The position numbers and the translations under genes were made by a program. The notes beneath the pieces were generated by a model. That model was given only the letters and a program-made list of their open reading frames with translations, made no database searches and was not told where the DNA came from. Below are positions 1-6,388 of a DNA stretch of 9,319 bases, one piece after another. This DNA is from Bacteroidota bacterium (GTDB lineage Bacteria; Bacteroidota; Bacteroidia; Chitinophagales; Chitinophagaceae): the NCBI GenBank assembly GCA_023391895.1, contig JAEWAC010000402.1, positions 1 through 9,319 of the forward strand. Direction: 5' to 3'. Each line of letters begins with the position of its first letter. Position 1 is the first letter of the stretch.

Positions 1-695
1 TGGTAGGGCGTGCCATAGGATATGGTGGTAAAAAAAACTTTCTGATGCGGTAAGGGTTCTATTTCATGTATGGTAGCGGCTCTTTCGTCTTCACTGAGGT
101 CGGGCGGGCATTTGGTTACCACAATCACATCTGCTCTTTTATAACTGGAGCGGGCATCTCTTAAGTCGCCGGTCGGTAAAAAAAAGTCTCTTGTAAACAG
201 GTTGTTGCAGTCGGTCAGCAAGATGTTGAAGCCTGCCTGAATGGCCCGGTGCTGAAAGGCGTCATCCAATATTACTACTTCTGTTTCGGGCCGGTCGTGC
301 AGCAGCTGCGGTATGGCTTCTATGCGTTCTTCGCCCACGGCTACCGGAATGTCGGGGAACTTGCGGTAAAACTGCAGGGGTTCATCGCCTATGTCAATGG
401 CGGTAGTGTCTTCGGTGGCCAGGGCGTAGCCTTTGGTTTTCCGTTTGTAGCCGCGGCTTAGCACGGCCACTTTATGCTGACCCTTCAGGTGCCGCAGCAA
501 AAACTCTACCATGGGCGACTTACCCGTGCCGCCTACCGATAAGTTACCGACGCAAATCAGCGGTAAGCCAAAGGTGGCAGAACGCAGTATTTTTTTATTG
601 TACAACCAGTTCCGGAAAGATACAATAGCACCGTACAGCAAGGCAAAAGGAAGTAATAAAATGCGGAATGATTTTAAAAACCAGTTAGAAAACAT
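1..695 (-). CDS. lpxK: Tetraacyldisaccharide 4'-kinase LpxK (partial, C-terminus off the left edge)
   Basis: LpxK phosphorylates the 4' position of the tetraacyldisaccharide-1-phosphate precursor of lipid A, using ATP at the inner face of the cytoplasmic membrane. The ATG is at 693-695 and the frame stays open to base 1, giving 231 residues; the family is usually about 340-360 residues, so roughly a third is missing beyond the window. The N-terminus has one hydrophobic membrane-associating helix (about residues 10-26). A Walker A loop, GNLSVGGTGKSP, lies at 50-61, with Ser where many homologues have Thr. Next come LSRGY (79-83), DEPLQ (104-108), the catalytic-region motif ILDDAFQHR (142-150), LPTGDLRD (173-180) and VVTK (192-195). 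The last residues, SYGTPY, resemble the YGEPY segment of homologues. The start codon lies 11 bases inside the end of the cyclo-ligase gene, which implies coupled translation in the same operon. The motifs make the identity firm; only the missing end is unknown. Confidence 0.95.
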   Translation of the reverse strand, partial: MFSNWFLKSFRILLLPFALLYGAIVSFRNWLYNKKILRSATFGLPLICVGNLSVGGTGKSPMVEFLLRHLKGQHKVAVLSRGYKRKTKGYALATEDTTAIDIGDEPLQFYRKFPDIPVAVGEERIEAIPQLLHDRPETEVVILDDAFQHRAIQAGFNILLTDCNNLFTRDFFLPTGDLRDARSSYKRADVIVVTKCPPDLSEDERAATIHEIEPLPHQKVFFTTISYGTPY

Positions 696-1254
696 AAACC
701 GTTTGCGGGGTTATACAATAGTTTAAAGGTACGTCATAATTATTGGCATCCTCAATGACGTCGATCGGTTCAAAATAACATAGGCCCACCTTGATGCAGG
801 CCGGATCACAATCTTTTAAAAACCGGTCGTAAAACCCTTTGCCGTAGCCAACGCGGTTGCCTTTTTGATCAAAGGCCAGCATGGGTATTAAAACCAGATC
901 CAGCTGTCCGGGCTCCATCATGCTGCCTTCCACCGGCTCCGGAATGTTGTAGGCGTTCAATTCAAATTCGGTTGCTTCACTCACCGCCAGCGCCTGCATG
1001 CTGCAGTCGGCCAGGTTGGTTTTGGGATACCCAATTTGAAGGCCGGGATTCTGGAAGCTTAAATAATCGGTAATGATAAAAGTGTTGATTTCCGCCTTGT
1101 CATCCAGCGGCATAAAACTCAGCACTGAAGAAAGGGGCGGCAGGGCTAACTTTTGAAATTGAATCAGCACCAGATCATCCAGCTTCAGCTTTTGTGAGGC
1201 AGTCAATTCGTCCCGTTTTTTCCTGAAAAGTTTTCTTACCTCACTTTTGAGCAT
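685..1254 (-). CDS. fau: 5-formyltetrahydrofolate cyclo-ligase (MTHFS family)
   Basis: This cytoplasmic enzyme converts 5-formyltetrahydrofolate to 5,10-methenyltetrahydrofolate with ATP hydrolysis, returning a stored or inhibitory folate to one-carbon metabolism. It is also known as ygfA or yqgN. The product has 189 residues, normal for the family. The N-terminus carries a basic segment (KSEVRKLFRKKRDEL, 3-17). The family signature GNRVGYGKGFYDRFL is at 132-146, preceded by DLVLIPMLAFD (119-129), and a DVPLNYCITP segment (174-183) closes the fold. The ATG at 1252-1254 is 2 bases past the rsmD stop, and the TAA at 685-687 lies inside the start of lpxK. These spacings indicate one polycistronic mRNA. 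I see no functional link between folate salvage and lipid A synthesis, so the pairing is probably just operon packing. Confidence 0.95.
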   Translation of the reverse strand: MLKSEVRKLFRKKRDELTASQKLKLDDLVLIQFQKLALPPLSSVLSFMPLDDKAEINTFIITDYLSFQNPGLQIGYPKTNLADCSMQALAVSEATEFELNAYNIPEPVEGSMMEPGQLDLVLIPMLAFDQKGNRVGYGKGFYDRFLKDCDPACIKVGLCYFEPIDVIEDANNYDVPLNYCITPQTVYVF

Positions 1255-1256
1255 AC

Positions 1257-1811
1257 CTATTCCGTAGTGGCAAATTGATTGATAAAAAAAGAAAAAATAG
1301 TTGTGCCGTAATTACGGGCCATTTTAAAAAAAGGAAAGGTTTCGTAACTGTTACGGGGCGTATGTTCCAGGATAAACCAGCCATCTTGCTTCAGCAGGTT
1401 TCTTTCAAAAACCCATACCGGCAGGTCATCAATATTTTGCAGAGCGTAAGGAGGGCCGGCAAATATCAGGTCATATTGTTCCCGGCAGGTTTCCATATAC
1501 CGGAACACATCACTTTTTACTACCTTAAAGTTCTCCAGCTTCAGGTCGGCTGCCGTTTTTTTAATGAAAGAAAACATCTGGTTGTCTTTCTCCACAATGG
1601 TCAGGTCCGGCACACCGCGGGAGGCCAGTTCGTAGCTGATGCTGCCGGTACCGCCAAAAAGGTCCAGCGTTTTCAGCGATTCAAAATCCAGGTTGTTTTG
1701 TATAATGTTGAACAAGCCTTCTTTTGCAATATCGGTGGTAGGTCTTGTATATGGCATGTTGGATGGTGGATTGATTCTTCTGCCACCTAAGTCTCCACTT
1801 ATGATACGCAT
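1257..1811 (-). CDS. rsmD: 16S rRNA (guanine(966)-N2)-methyltransferase RsmD
   Basis: RsmD-family enzymes use S-adenosylmethionine to methylate N2 of a guanine in the small-subunit rRNA (G966 in E. coli numbering) during ribosome assembly. The 184-residue product has the family N-terminus, MRIISGDLGGRR, followed by TRPTTDIAKEGLFNI (22-36). The SAM-binding motif I is DLFGGTG (50-56), with an acidic residue ending the second strand (VEK, 73-75). Motif IV is at 117-122 and reads FAGPPY. Family members usually have Asp (or Asn/Ser) before PP; here codon 119 is GGC, Gly, one base away from GAC (Asp). FILEH (146-150) matches the later conserved strand. The ATG at 1809-1811 lies 13 bases inside the DUF3822 gene, so the two are translationally coupled. 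Family assignment is solid; whether activity is normal with Gly119 cannot be told from sequence. Confidence 0.93.
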   Translation of the reverse strand: MRIISGDLGGRRINPPSNMPYTRPTTDIAKEGLFNIIQNNLDFESLKTLDLFGGTGSISYELASRGVPDLTIVEKDNQMFSFIKKTAADLKLENFKVVKSDVFRYMETCREQYDLIFAGPPYALQNIDDLPVWVFERNLLKQDGWFILEHTPRNSYETFPFFKMARNYGTTIFSFFINQFATTE

Positions 1812-2605
1812 GCTGCCAAGTTATAGATAGATGAAAAAAAGTGTTGATGATAATCGTTTACCGGCAATAAATGAGCCTCTGGCTGTGCAAATTGAACCTT
1901 TAAAAAATACTGGTAGATTTCTTTGTACAAAGCGGAGTTCTCATCAATTAAACCGGAAAGCACCACGGCCGTTTCTGTTTGCGACAGTTGAAACTGCTGG
2001 GTGATCATCAGCAGATAATACACTACATCCAGCGGTGAGTGAAAAGCGTAGGTTTGGGCCAGTTGCAATTGCTCCTCTTTTTTGACCACCACCCTGAACT
2101 CCCGGCTGCTGAAATAAACCGATATCTCACTGTTTGCAACCGGTTCTGTATGGGTTTTTAAAGAAGTGGTGTGGGTGTTGATCACTTCCACCGGAGACCT
2201 GCTATTAAGTTCATGGTAGACCCGGGAGGGCATGCTGTAGGCCACCCAAATGCCCTGCGCTTCCAGCCGGTCGAAAAATACAAGGTCCTGGTCCGGATGC
2301 TGCCATTGGGTTTTTAAAACATCCCTGTCAAAATGGGCTTCAGGCACCAGGATGGCTTCCGGAAAAGCACTGCTCACCACCACCTTTTGATACCGCTCCG
2401 GGTGAATGCCTTCTCCATCCAGCAGGCGCTTTACATCCTGTGCCGCTATCGGCTGGCTGTTTTCAAAATACGCCAGGTGAATCAGTTGCCGGGTGGCGGC
2501 ATTGGCCGCTGCCAGGCAGATATGGTAATAAGAAATTTCACAAAGCAACAACTGATCCTTGCTTTCGATGGTTTCGGGTGACGCTATGTTAAAAAGTCGT
2601 TTCAA
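1799..2605 (-). CDS. DUF3822 family protein, function unknown (TTG start)
   Basis: The product is a 268-residue soluble protein with no signal peptide or membrane segment. It resembles the Bacteroidota family DUF3822, which commonly lies directly upstream of rsmD, as it does here. From memory, a solved member of this group has an actin/Hsp70-like ATPase fold; I cannot confirm that from the sequence. The opening LFNIASPETIESKDQLLLCEI and the HICLAAANAATRQLIHLAYF region (28-47) fit the family. The start is called as TTG at 2603-2605. An in-frame stop lies a few codons upstream, the first ATG within the frame is far too late, and the LKRLFNI sequence fits the family's N-terminus. A promoter-like box sits 18 bases upstream. 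The gene heads the operon with rsmD, the cyclo-ligase and lpxK, and overlaps rsmD by 13 bases. A role in ribosome assembly could be guessed from position, but nothing in the sequence proves it. Confidence 0.82.
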   Translation of the reverse strand: MKRLFNIASPETIESKDQLLLCEISYYHICLAAANAATRQLIHLAYFENSQPIAAQDVKRLLDGEGIHPERYQKVVVSSAFPEAILVPEAHFDRDVLKTQWQHPDQDLVFFDRLEAQGIWVAYSMPSRVYHELNSRSPVEVINTHTTSLKTHTEPVANSEISVYFSSREFRVVVKKEEQLQLAQTYAFHSPLDVVYYLLMITQQFQLSQTETAVVLSGLIDENSALYKEIYQYFLKVQFAQPEAHLLPVNDYHQHFFSSIYNLAACVS

Positions 2606-2623
2606 GCTAAACTGAATTATTTA

Positions 2624-2630
2624 CAAAGTA
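2624..2630 (-). promoter_or_regulatory. Candidate -7 box of the DUF3822-rsmD-cyclo-ligase-lpxK operon
   Basis: The minus strand reads TACTTTG, one base short of the Bacteroidota -7 consensus TAnnTTTG. It lies 18 bases before the TTG start of the DUF3822 gene, which supports that start. I see no convincing -33 TTG at the right distance. The identical heptamer faces the other way in front of the MATE gene. Confidence 0.4.
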
Positions 2631-2663
2631 CAGATTTCACCCAATTGTAGCGGTCAAAATATT

Positions 2664-2670
2664 TACTTTG
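2664..2670 (+). promoter_or_regulatory. Candidate -7 box of the MATE transporter gene
   Basis: TACTTTG on the plus strand ends 18 bases before the ATG at 2689, the same spacing as the divergent box on the other strand. A TTG at 2645-2647 lies 16 bases upstream and is a weak -33 candidate. The box overlaps the TTG at 2668-2670, which argues against translation beginning at that codon. Confidence 0.4.
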
Positions 2671-2688
2671 TTAGCTTGCACTCCATTC

Positions 2689-4032
2689 ATGGCACCTAAT
2701 TTACAAGTTGAAGTTTCCTACCGGCAAATTTTCAGGATTGCTTTGCCTATCAGCCTGGCGCTGCTGGTACCGCAGTTTAATTTTATTGTCAATAATATTT
2801 TCCTGGGTCACCTCAATGAGCAGGCCCTGGCTACCGCCAGCATCACCGGTGTGTATTACCTGATCTTTGCTGGAATCGGCTATGGCTTGAACAATGGCTT
2901 GCAAATACTCATTTCGCGGCGGGCGGGTGAAAACCGGCCTCAGGAGATTGGCAAAATCTTCAACCAGGGAATTTTAATGGCCATGCTGATTGCCGCGGCC
3001 GGCATTGTCATTAGCTATACTTTGGCACCTGCTATTTTGCGGTACAGCATTCACGATCCGCAAACCTACAGCATGGCGGTGGAGTTTTTGCGCATCCGCA
3101 TCTGGGGGCTGCCGTTTTTGTACATCTACCAGATGCGCAATGCCCTGCTGGTAGGTACCAACCAAAGCAAGTACCTGGTAGCAGGCACCCTGGCCGAGGC
3201 GGTCAGCAATGTGTTTTTTGATTATACCCTTATTTTCGGAAACCTGGGCTTTCCGCGAATGGGCTTTAACGGTGCCGCGGTTGCTTCTATCATATCCGAG
3301 TTTTTGGGCATGTTCATCATTTTCCTGGTCATCAGTGCCAAAGGGATTACCCGCCAGTTTTCTTTGTTTCAAAACGTGAAATGGGATAAAAGCAATGCCC
3401 GCCTCATTGCACAGATTTCGGGTCCGCTTGTGTTTCAGCATGCCATTAGTATTATCAGCTGGTGGTTTTTCTATATTCTGATTGAGCACCACGGTCGCAC
3501 CAGCCTGGCGGTTTCCAACACCATGCGCAATGTGATTGGCTTTTTTGGCGTATTTGTATGGGCCTTTGCCTCTACGACCAACTCCATGGTAAGCAACCTT
3601 ATTGGCCAGGGCCGAAAAGAACAGGTGATTCCGGTGATCCTGAAGATCATGAAAATCAATGTGGGCATGACCATCCTGGTGTGGCTGCTGCTCACCCTTT
3701 TCCCGCATGTGTTTCTGGCCATATATGGACAATCCAACGAGTTTACGGAGATGGGGATTCCCGTGCTGCGGCTGGTGGCTTTTGTCATGGTGCTGATGTC
3801 GGCCTCAACGGTCTGGCTCAATGCCGTGACGGGTACGGGAAACAGCAAAGCGACTTTTACCATTGAGCTTATCGCGATTGTGCTGTACTCTGCTTATGTT
3901 TACCTGGTGCTGGAGGTGTACGGGCTTTCTATCTTCTGGGGCTGGGCTTCGGAGCTTTTGTACTGGACGGTGATCTTTTTGCTTTCCTTCTGGTATATCA
4001 AAAGTGACCGCTGGCAGTCCCTTTCTATTTAA
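2689..4032 (+). CDS. MATE family efflux transporter
   Basis: This is a multidrug and toxic compound extrusion (MATE/NorM/DinF-like) antiporter of the inner membrane, expected to expel organic cations or other small molecules in exchange for Na+ or H+. The 447-residue product is of normal length and is hydrophobic throughout, with about twelve predicted membrane segments in two six-helix halves. The first half opens with RIALPISLALLVPQFNFIVN and the following loop FLGHLNEQALATASI, both typical of MATE proteins. GLQILISRRAGENR, with its basic cytoplasmic loop, and the mid-protein FNGAAVASIISE also match the family. The second half begins near residue 230 (LIAQISGPLVFQHAIS). The ATG at 2689 was chosen over an in-frame TTG at 2668 that falls in the promoter box. 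It is the only plus-strand gene in the window. The substrate cannot be inferred. Its stop overlaps the folB stop by 8 bases, tail to tail. Confidence 0.9.
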   Translation: MAPNLQVEVSYRQIFRIALPISLALLVPQFNFIVNNIFLGHLNEQALATASITGVYYLIFAGIGYGLNNGLQILISRRAGENRPQEIGKIFNQGILMAMLIAAAGIVISYTLAPAILRYSIHDPQTYSMAVEFLRIRIWGLPFLYIYQMRNALLVGTNQSKYLVAGTLAEAVSNVFFDYTLIFGNLGFPRMGFNGAAVASIISEFLGMFIIFLVISAKGITRQFSLFQNVKWDKSNARLIAQISGPLVFQHAISIISWWFFYILIEHHGRTSLAVSNTMRNVIGFFGVFVWAFASTTNSMVSNLIGQGRKEQVIPVILKIMKINVGMTILVWLLLTLFPHVFLAIYGQSNEFTEMGIPVLRLVAFVMVLMSASTVWLNAVTGTGNSKATFTIELIAIVLYSAYVYLVLEVYGLSIFWGWASELLYWTVIFLLSFWYIKSDRWQSLSI

Positions 4033-4378
4033 AGTTCCGGCTGTAGCTAATGCCTACCGTGCCCCTGAAGCCGGTGATGGGGGCCGATAATTTGGTTATG
4101 GAGATTTGAACGTTTGTCAACTGCGGGAAAGCCTGGTGAAGGGCATTTGCCATTTTCATGGCCACGGTTTCCAGCAATTGTTCCCGAATTGAGAATACCT
4201 CTTTTGCGATGTTATAAACCTCTACATAGCTGATGGTCTGGTCTATAGCCGTAATCACTGCATCCCCGGGTAGAAAGGATGCAGTGATGGCTACTTCAAA
4301 TTCGTTTCCGGTCCGGGCTTCTTCTTCGTGCCACCCGTGTGGTGCCCAGAAGCGAAGACCTTTTAATTCAATATTCAT
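4025..4378 (-). CDS. folB: Dihydroneopterin aldolase FolB
   Basis: FolB cleaves 7,8-dihydroneopterin to 6-hydroxymethyl-7,8-dihydropterin and glycolaldehyde in tetrahydrofolate synthesis; the enzyme is a cytoplasmic oligomer. From the ATG at 4376-4378 the product has 117 residues, the usual size. It begins MNIELKGLRF and then APHGWHEEE, which holds the conserved acidic residue of the active site. DQTISYVEVYNIAKEVF follows mid-protein, then LLETVAMKMANAL. ISITKLSAPI near the end contains the conserved catalytic Lys. A second in-frame ATG at 4388-4390 would add four residues (MAAL) and cannot be excluded. Any longer extension would run back into trxB and lacks family similarity. The gene follows trxB by 25 bases (13 with the alternative start) and is probably co-transcribed with it. 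There is no visible Shine-Dalgarno sequence. Confidence 0.92.
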   Translation of the reverse strand: MNIELKGLRFWAPHGWHEEEARTGNEFEVAITASFLPGDAVITAIDQTISYVEVYNIAKEVFSIREQLLETVAMKMANALHQAFPQLTNVQISITKLSAPITGFRGTVGISYSRNFK

Positions 4379-4403
4379 AAGGGCAGCCATGGGAACCGGT
4401 GTA

Positions 4404-5351
4404 TTAATGAAGACCTTTTTCCGACAGGTAGCGCTCCGCATCCAGAGCGGCCATACAACCACTGCCGGCAGCAGTAACAGCCTGGCGGTAAATTTTGTCC
4501 TGCACGTCGCCGGCGGCAAATACGCCTTCTACATTGGTTTTGGCCGTACCGGGAATGGTTTGGATATAACCGGCTTCATCCATATCCAGCCAGCCTTTAA
4601 AAATGTCAGAGTTGGGCTGGTGTCCAATGGCTACAAAAAAGCCTTTGACCGGAATGGTAGCGGTATCGCCGTTTGTGTTGTTCTTGATCCGAACGGCCTC
4701 TACGGTTTTGTCACCTATGATCTCTTCTGTTTCGGTGTTCCAGTACATTTTGATGTTGGCGGTGTTTTTCACCCGGTCCTGCATGATTTTACTGGCCCGC
4801 ATTTCATCGCGGCGGATGAACATATGAACGGTGCCGCACAGTTTGGAGAGGTAAAGCGCTTCTTCCGCAGCCGTATCCCCTGCTCCTACAATGGCTACAT
4901 CTTTTCCTTTAAAAAAGAAGCCATCGCATACGGCACAGGCACTTACCCCATATCCATTCAGGCGTTGCTCGCTTTCAATGCCCAGCCATTTGGCCGAAGC
5001 ACCGGTGGCAATAATAATGGCATTGGCTTCAATTTCCTTTTCATCATCAATCCATACTTTGTAGGGCTGTTTGGAAAAGTCGACCTTGGTGGCCAGTCCA
5101 TAACGCAGGTCGGCACCCATGCGCTGCGCCTGCTTTTCAAAATGAATCATTAGTTCCGGTCCCTGAACGCCGTCGGGAAAGCCCGGGTAGTTTTCCACAT
5201 CGGTTGTAATGGTCAGCTGACCGCCTGGCTGAATACCCTGGTATAATACCGGTTTCATATTAGCCCGTGCGGCATACACGGCGGCGGTATAGCCGGCCGG
5301 TCCTGATCCTATAATCAAACAATTGACTTTTTCTATTCCTGTTTTTTCCAT
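4404..5351 (-). CDS. trxB: Thioredoxin reductase TrxB (NADPH)
   Basis: TrxB passes electrons from NADPH through FAD and an active-site disulfide to thioredoxin, keeping the cytoplasm reduced. The product has 315 residues, typical of the low-molecular-weight bacterial type. The FAD-binding GSGPAG is at 15-20 and PGGQLTITTDVENYPGFP follows at about 42-59. The redox motif CAVCDG has its cysteines at 139 and 142. The NADPH-binding GAGDTA is at 156-161, with the 2'-phosphate-binding RRDEMRA just after it (from 180). A second FAD motif, FAAGDV, is near 278-283. The ATG at 5349-5351 was chosen because an upstream in-frame TTG (5376-5378) falls inside a TAnnTTTG promoter box and would add nine residues without family similarity. 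The gene has its own apparent promoter and is followed by folB. Confidence 0.96.
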   Translation of the reverse strand: MEKTGIEKVNCLIIGSGPAGYTAAVYAARANMKPVLYQGIQPGGQLTITTDVENYPGFPDGVQGPELMIHFEKQAQRMGADLRYGLATKVDFSKQPYKVWIDDEKEIEANAIIIATGASAKWLGIESEQRLNGYGVSACAVCDGFFFKGKDVAIVGAGDTAAEEALYLSKLCGTVHMFIRRDEMRASKIMQDRVKNTANIKMYWNTETEEIIGDKTVEAVRIKNNTNGDTATIPVKGFFVAIGHQPNSDIFKGWLDMDEAGYIQTIPGTAKTNVEGVFAAGDVQDKIYRQAVTAAGSGCMAALDAERYLSEKGLH

Positions 5352-5375
5352 GTAATTCGATGAGCTTAAAATGTC

Positions 5376-5383
5376 CAAAATTA
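5376..5383 (-). promoter_or_regulatory. Candidate -7 box of trxB-folB
   Basis: The minus strand reads TAATTTTG, a full match to the Bacteroidota -7 consensus TAnnTTTG, 24 bases before the trxB ATG. A clear -33 TTG is not visible upstream. The box lies in the 71-base gap between the DUF4249 gene and trxB, where I see no terminator. Confidence 0.5.
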
Positions 5384-5422
5384 GAAGTTAAATTGTTTCG
5401 GCTTTTAAAATCTTTCCCGTCC

Positions 5423-6316
5423 CTACTCCGGAATGATAATGGTGCGGTATTGGGAGGCATAGCCGCCAAAATACCCCAACGCCCCATTGCTGATATTGCT
5501 GATCACTTTGGTAGGGGTAGAAAATGGGTTGCCAATAGAGGCATAGCTGTACTCCATGGTGCGCCAGAAGTCGTAGGTAGCTTTATCGATACCGCTGATT
5601 TTTAAGGTTACCGTGTCTCCTTTCGAAAAAAACACGTCATCCTCTTCCCGGTCCACATTCCGGTTCCAGCCCGGTTCTATCTGTAGTTCGTAGGTAGTGC
5701 CGTCAATAAACAAGTCGTCAAACACCGAGTTGAGCCCCGGCAAAATAGGTTCACTGTTTCGTTGGGTAAAATAGCGCACATAATCACCATAGCCCTGTGG
5801 ATCGGTCGTACGCATCATGACAATGACTTTGCTGCTGTCCACATTGGGGGGCGCCGGCTTCCACCATACAGAGTCTATTTGTTTACGGAGTGGCGGTATG
5901 GTGGTTTGGGCGGTAAACTCTTCGTTATTATACACGATCCGTAAGGTATAGGTATGGTTCAGCTCACCCACAAAGGCCGTTGCCAGGTCCGAGGAGTCAA
6001 TGGAATAATAGTAAAGGCTATAATTGGTGGTTAAAGGGATGGCATATTCTTTTAACCGGTGGGTGGTGGTGCCATTGGAAATATAAACTTCGGCATTGCG
6101 CACAAAACTGTTGGCTATCAGGTCGGGGGTGATCGACGCAAAATAATTGGCCGATTGGGTGAGCACCACCCGAGGCGGCTGATCATTTTCAATAGTGGCC
6201 TCTACGACCAGCTTGGGAGGGGTTTCCTCCAATTTAAAATCTACGGCTTTTTCGCAGGCCGCCAGGCCCAGTAAGGCCAGCAAGCTTATCCATATCCTAT
6301 TCGATTGTATCATCAT
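5423..6316 (-). CDS. DUF4249 family lipoprotein
   Basis: This is a secreted lipoprotein of the Bacteroidota family DUF4249, of unknown function; members are often found beside TonB-dependent outer-membrane receptors. From the ATG at 6314-6316 the product has 297 residues. The signal peptide has a short basic start (NR, 6-7) and a hydrophobic core, and ends in the lipobox LGLAAC with the lipid-modified Cys at 21. The mature protein starts CEKAVDF. PPKLVVEATIENDQPPRVVL (about 33-52) and the NAEVYIS strand match the family's N-terminal beta-rich region; GALGYFGGYAS near the end matches its C-terminal part. A purine-rich AGGAAAG (6319-6325) precedes two adjacent ATGs (6316 and 6313), and either could be used. 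The frame stays open to 6379, but that stretch encodes the rpoD terminator hairpin and would spoil the signal peptide. No receptor gene is adjacent. A strong hairpin lies 17 bases upstream, so how it is transcribed is unclear. Confidence 0.85.
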   Translation of the reverse strand: MMIQSNRIWISLLALLGLAACEKAVDFKLEETPPKLVVEATIENDQPPRVVLTQSANYFASITPDLIANSFVRNAEVYISNGTTTHRLKEYAIPLTTNYSLYYYSIDSSDLATAFVGELNHTYTLRIVYNNEEFTAQTTIPPLRKQIDSVWWKPAPPNVDSSKVIVMMRTTDPQGYGDYVRYFTQRNSEPILPGLNSVFDDLFIDGTTYELQIEPGWNRNVDREEDDVFFSKGDTVTLKISGIDKATYDFWRTMEYSYASIGNPFSTPTKVISNISNGALGYFGGYASQYRTIIIPE

Positions 6317-6324
6317 AACTTTCC

Positions 6325-6364
6325 TATATAAAAACAGCCCTGATCCCAAAAAGATCAGAGCTGT
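6325..6364 (-). terminator. Rho-independent terminator downstream of rpoD
   Basis: Arms at 6334-6345 and 6353-6364 form a 12-bp stem with one G-U pair and a 7-base loop (6346-6352). On the minus strand the stem is followed by a T-rich run (TTTTATATA). It begins 24 bases after the rpoD stop and ends just before the ribosome-binding region of the DUF4249 gene. Confidence 0.85.
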
Positions 6365-6388
6365 AATAAAACCCATCAATTTGCATTT

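Noticed and set aside
1275..1790. Plus-strand open frame (171 codons) opposite rsmD
   Set aside because: It mirrors rsmD almost exactly and resembles no family I know.
2974..3732. Minus-strand open frame (252 codons) opposite the MATE gene
   Set aside because: The MATE reading is clear and full length. The antisense product is a low-complexity His/Gln/Lys-rich shadow.
4391..4519. N-terminal extension of FolB into trxB
   Set aside because: The extra residues are an out-of-frame reading of the end of trxB; FolB proteins begin close to the MNIEL segment.
4233..5153. Long plus-strand open frame (306 codons) opposite trxB and folB
   Set aside because: It is antisense to two unmistakable genes and its translation has no recognisable domain; it is a shadow of their codon use.
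5352..5378. TTG start that would extend TrxB by nine residues
   Set aside because: It lies inside a perfect TAnnTTTG box, and the ATG at 5351 matches the usual start of the family.
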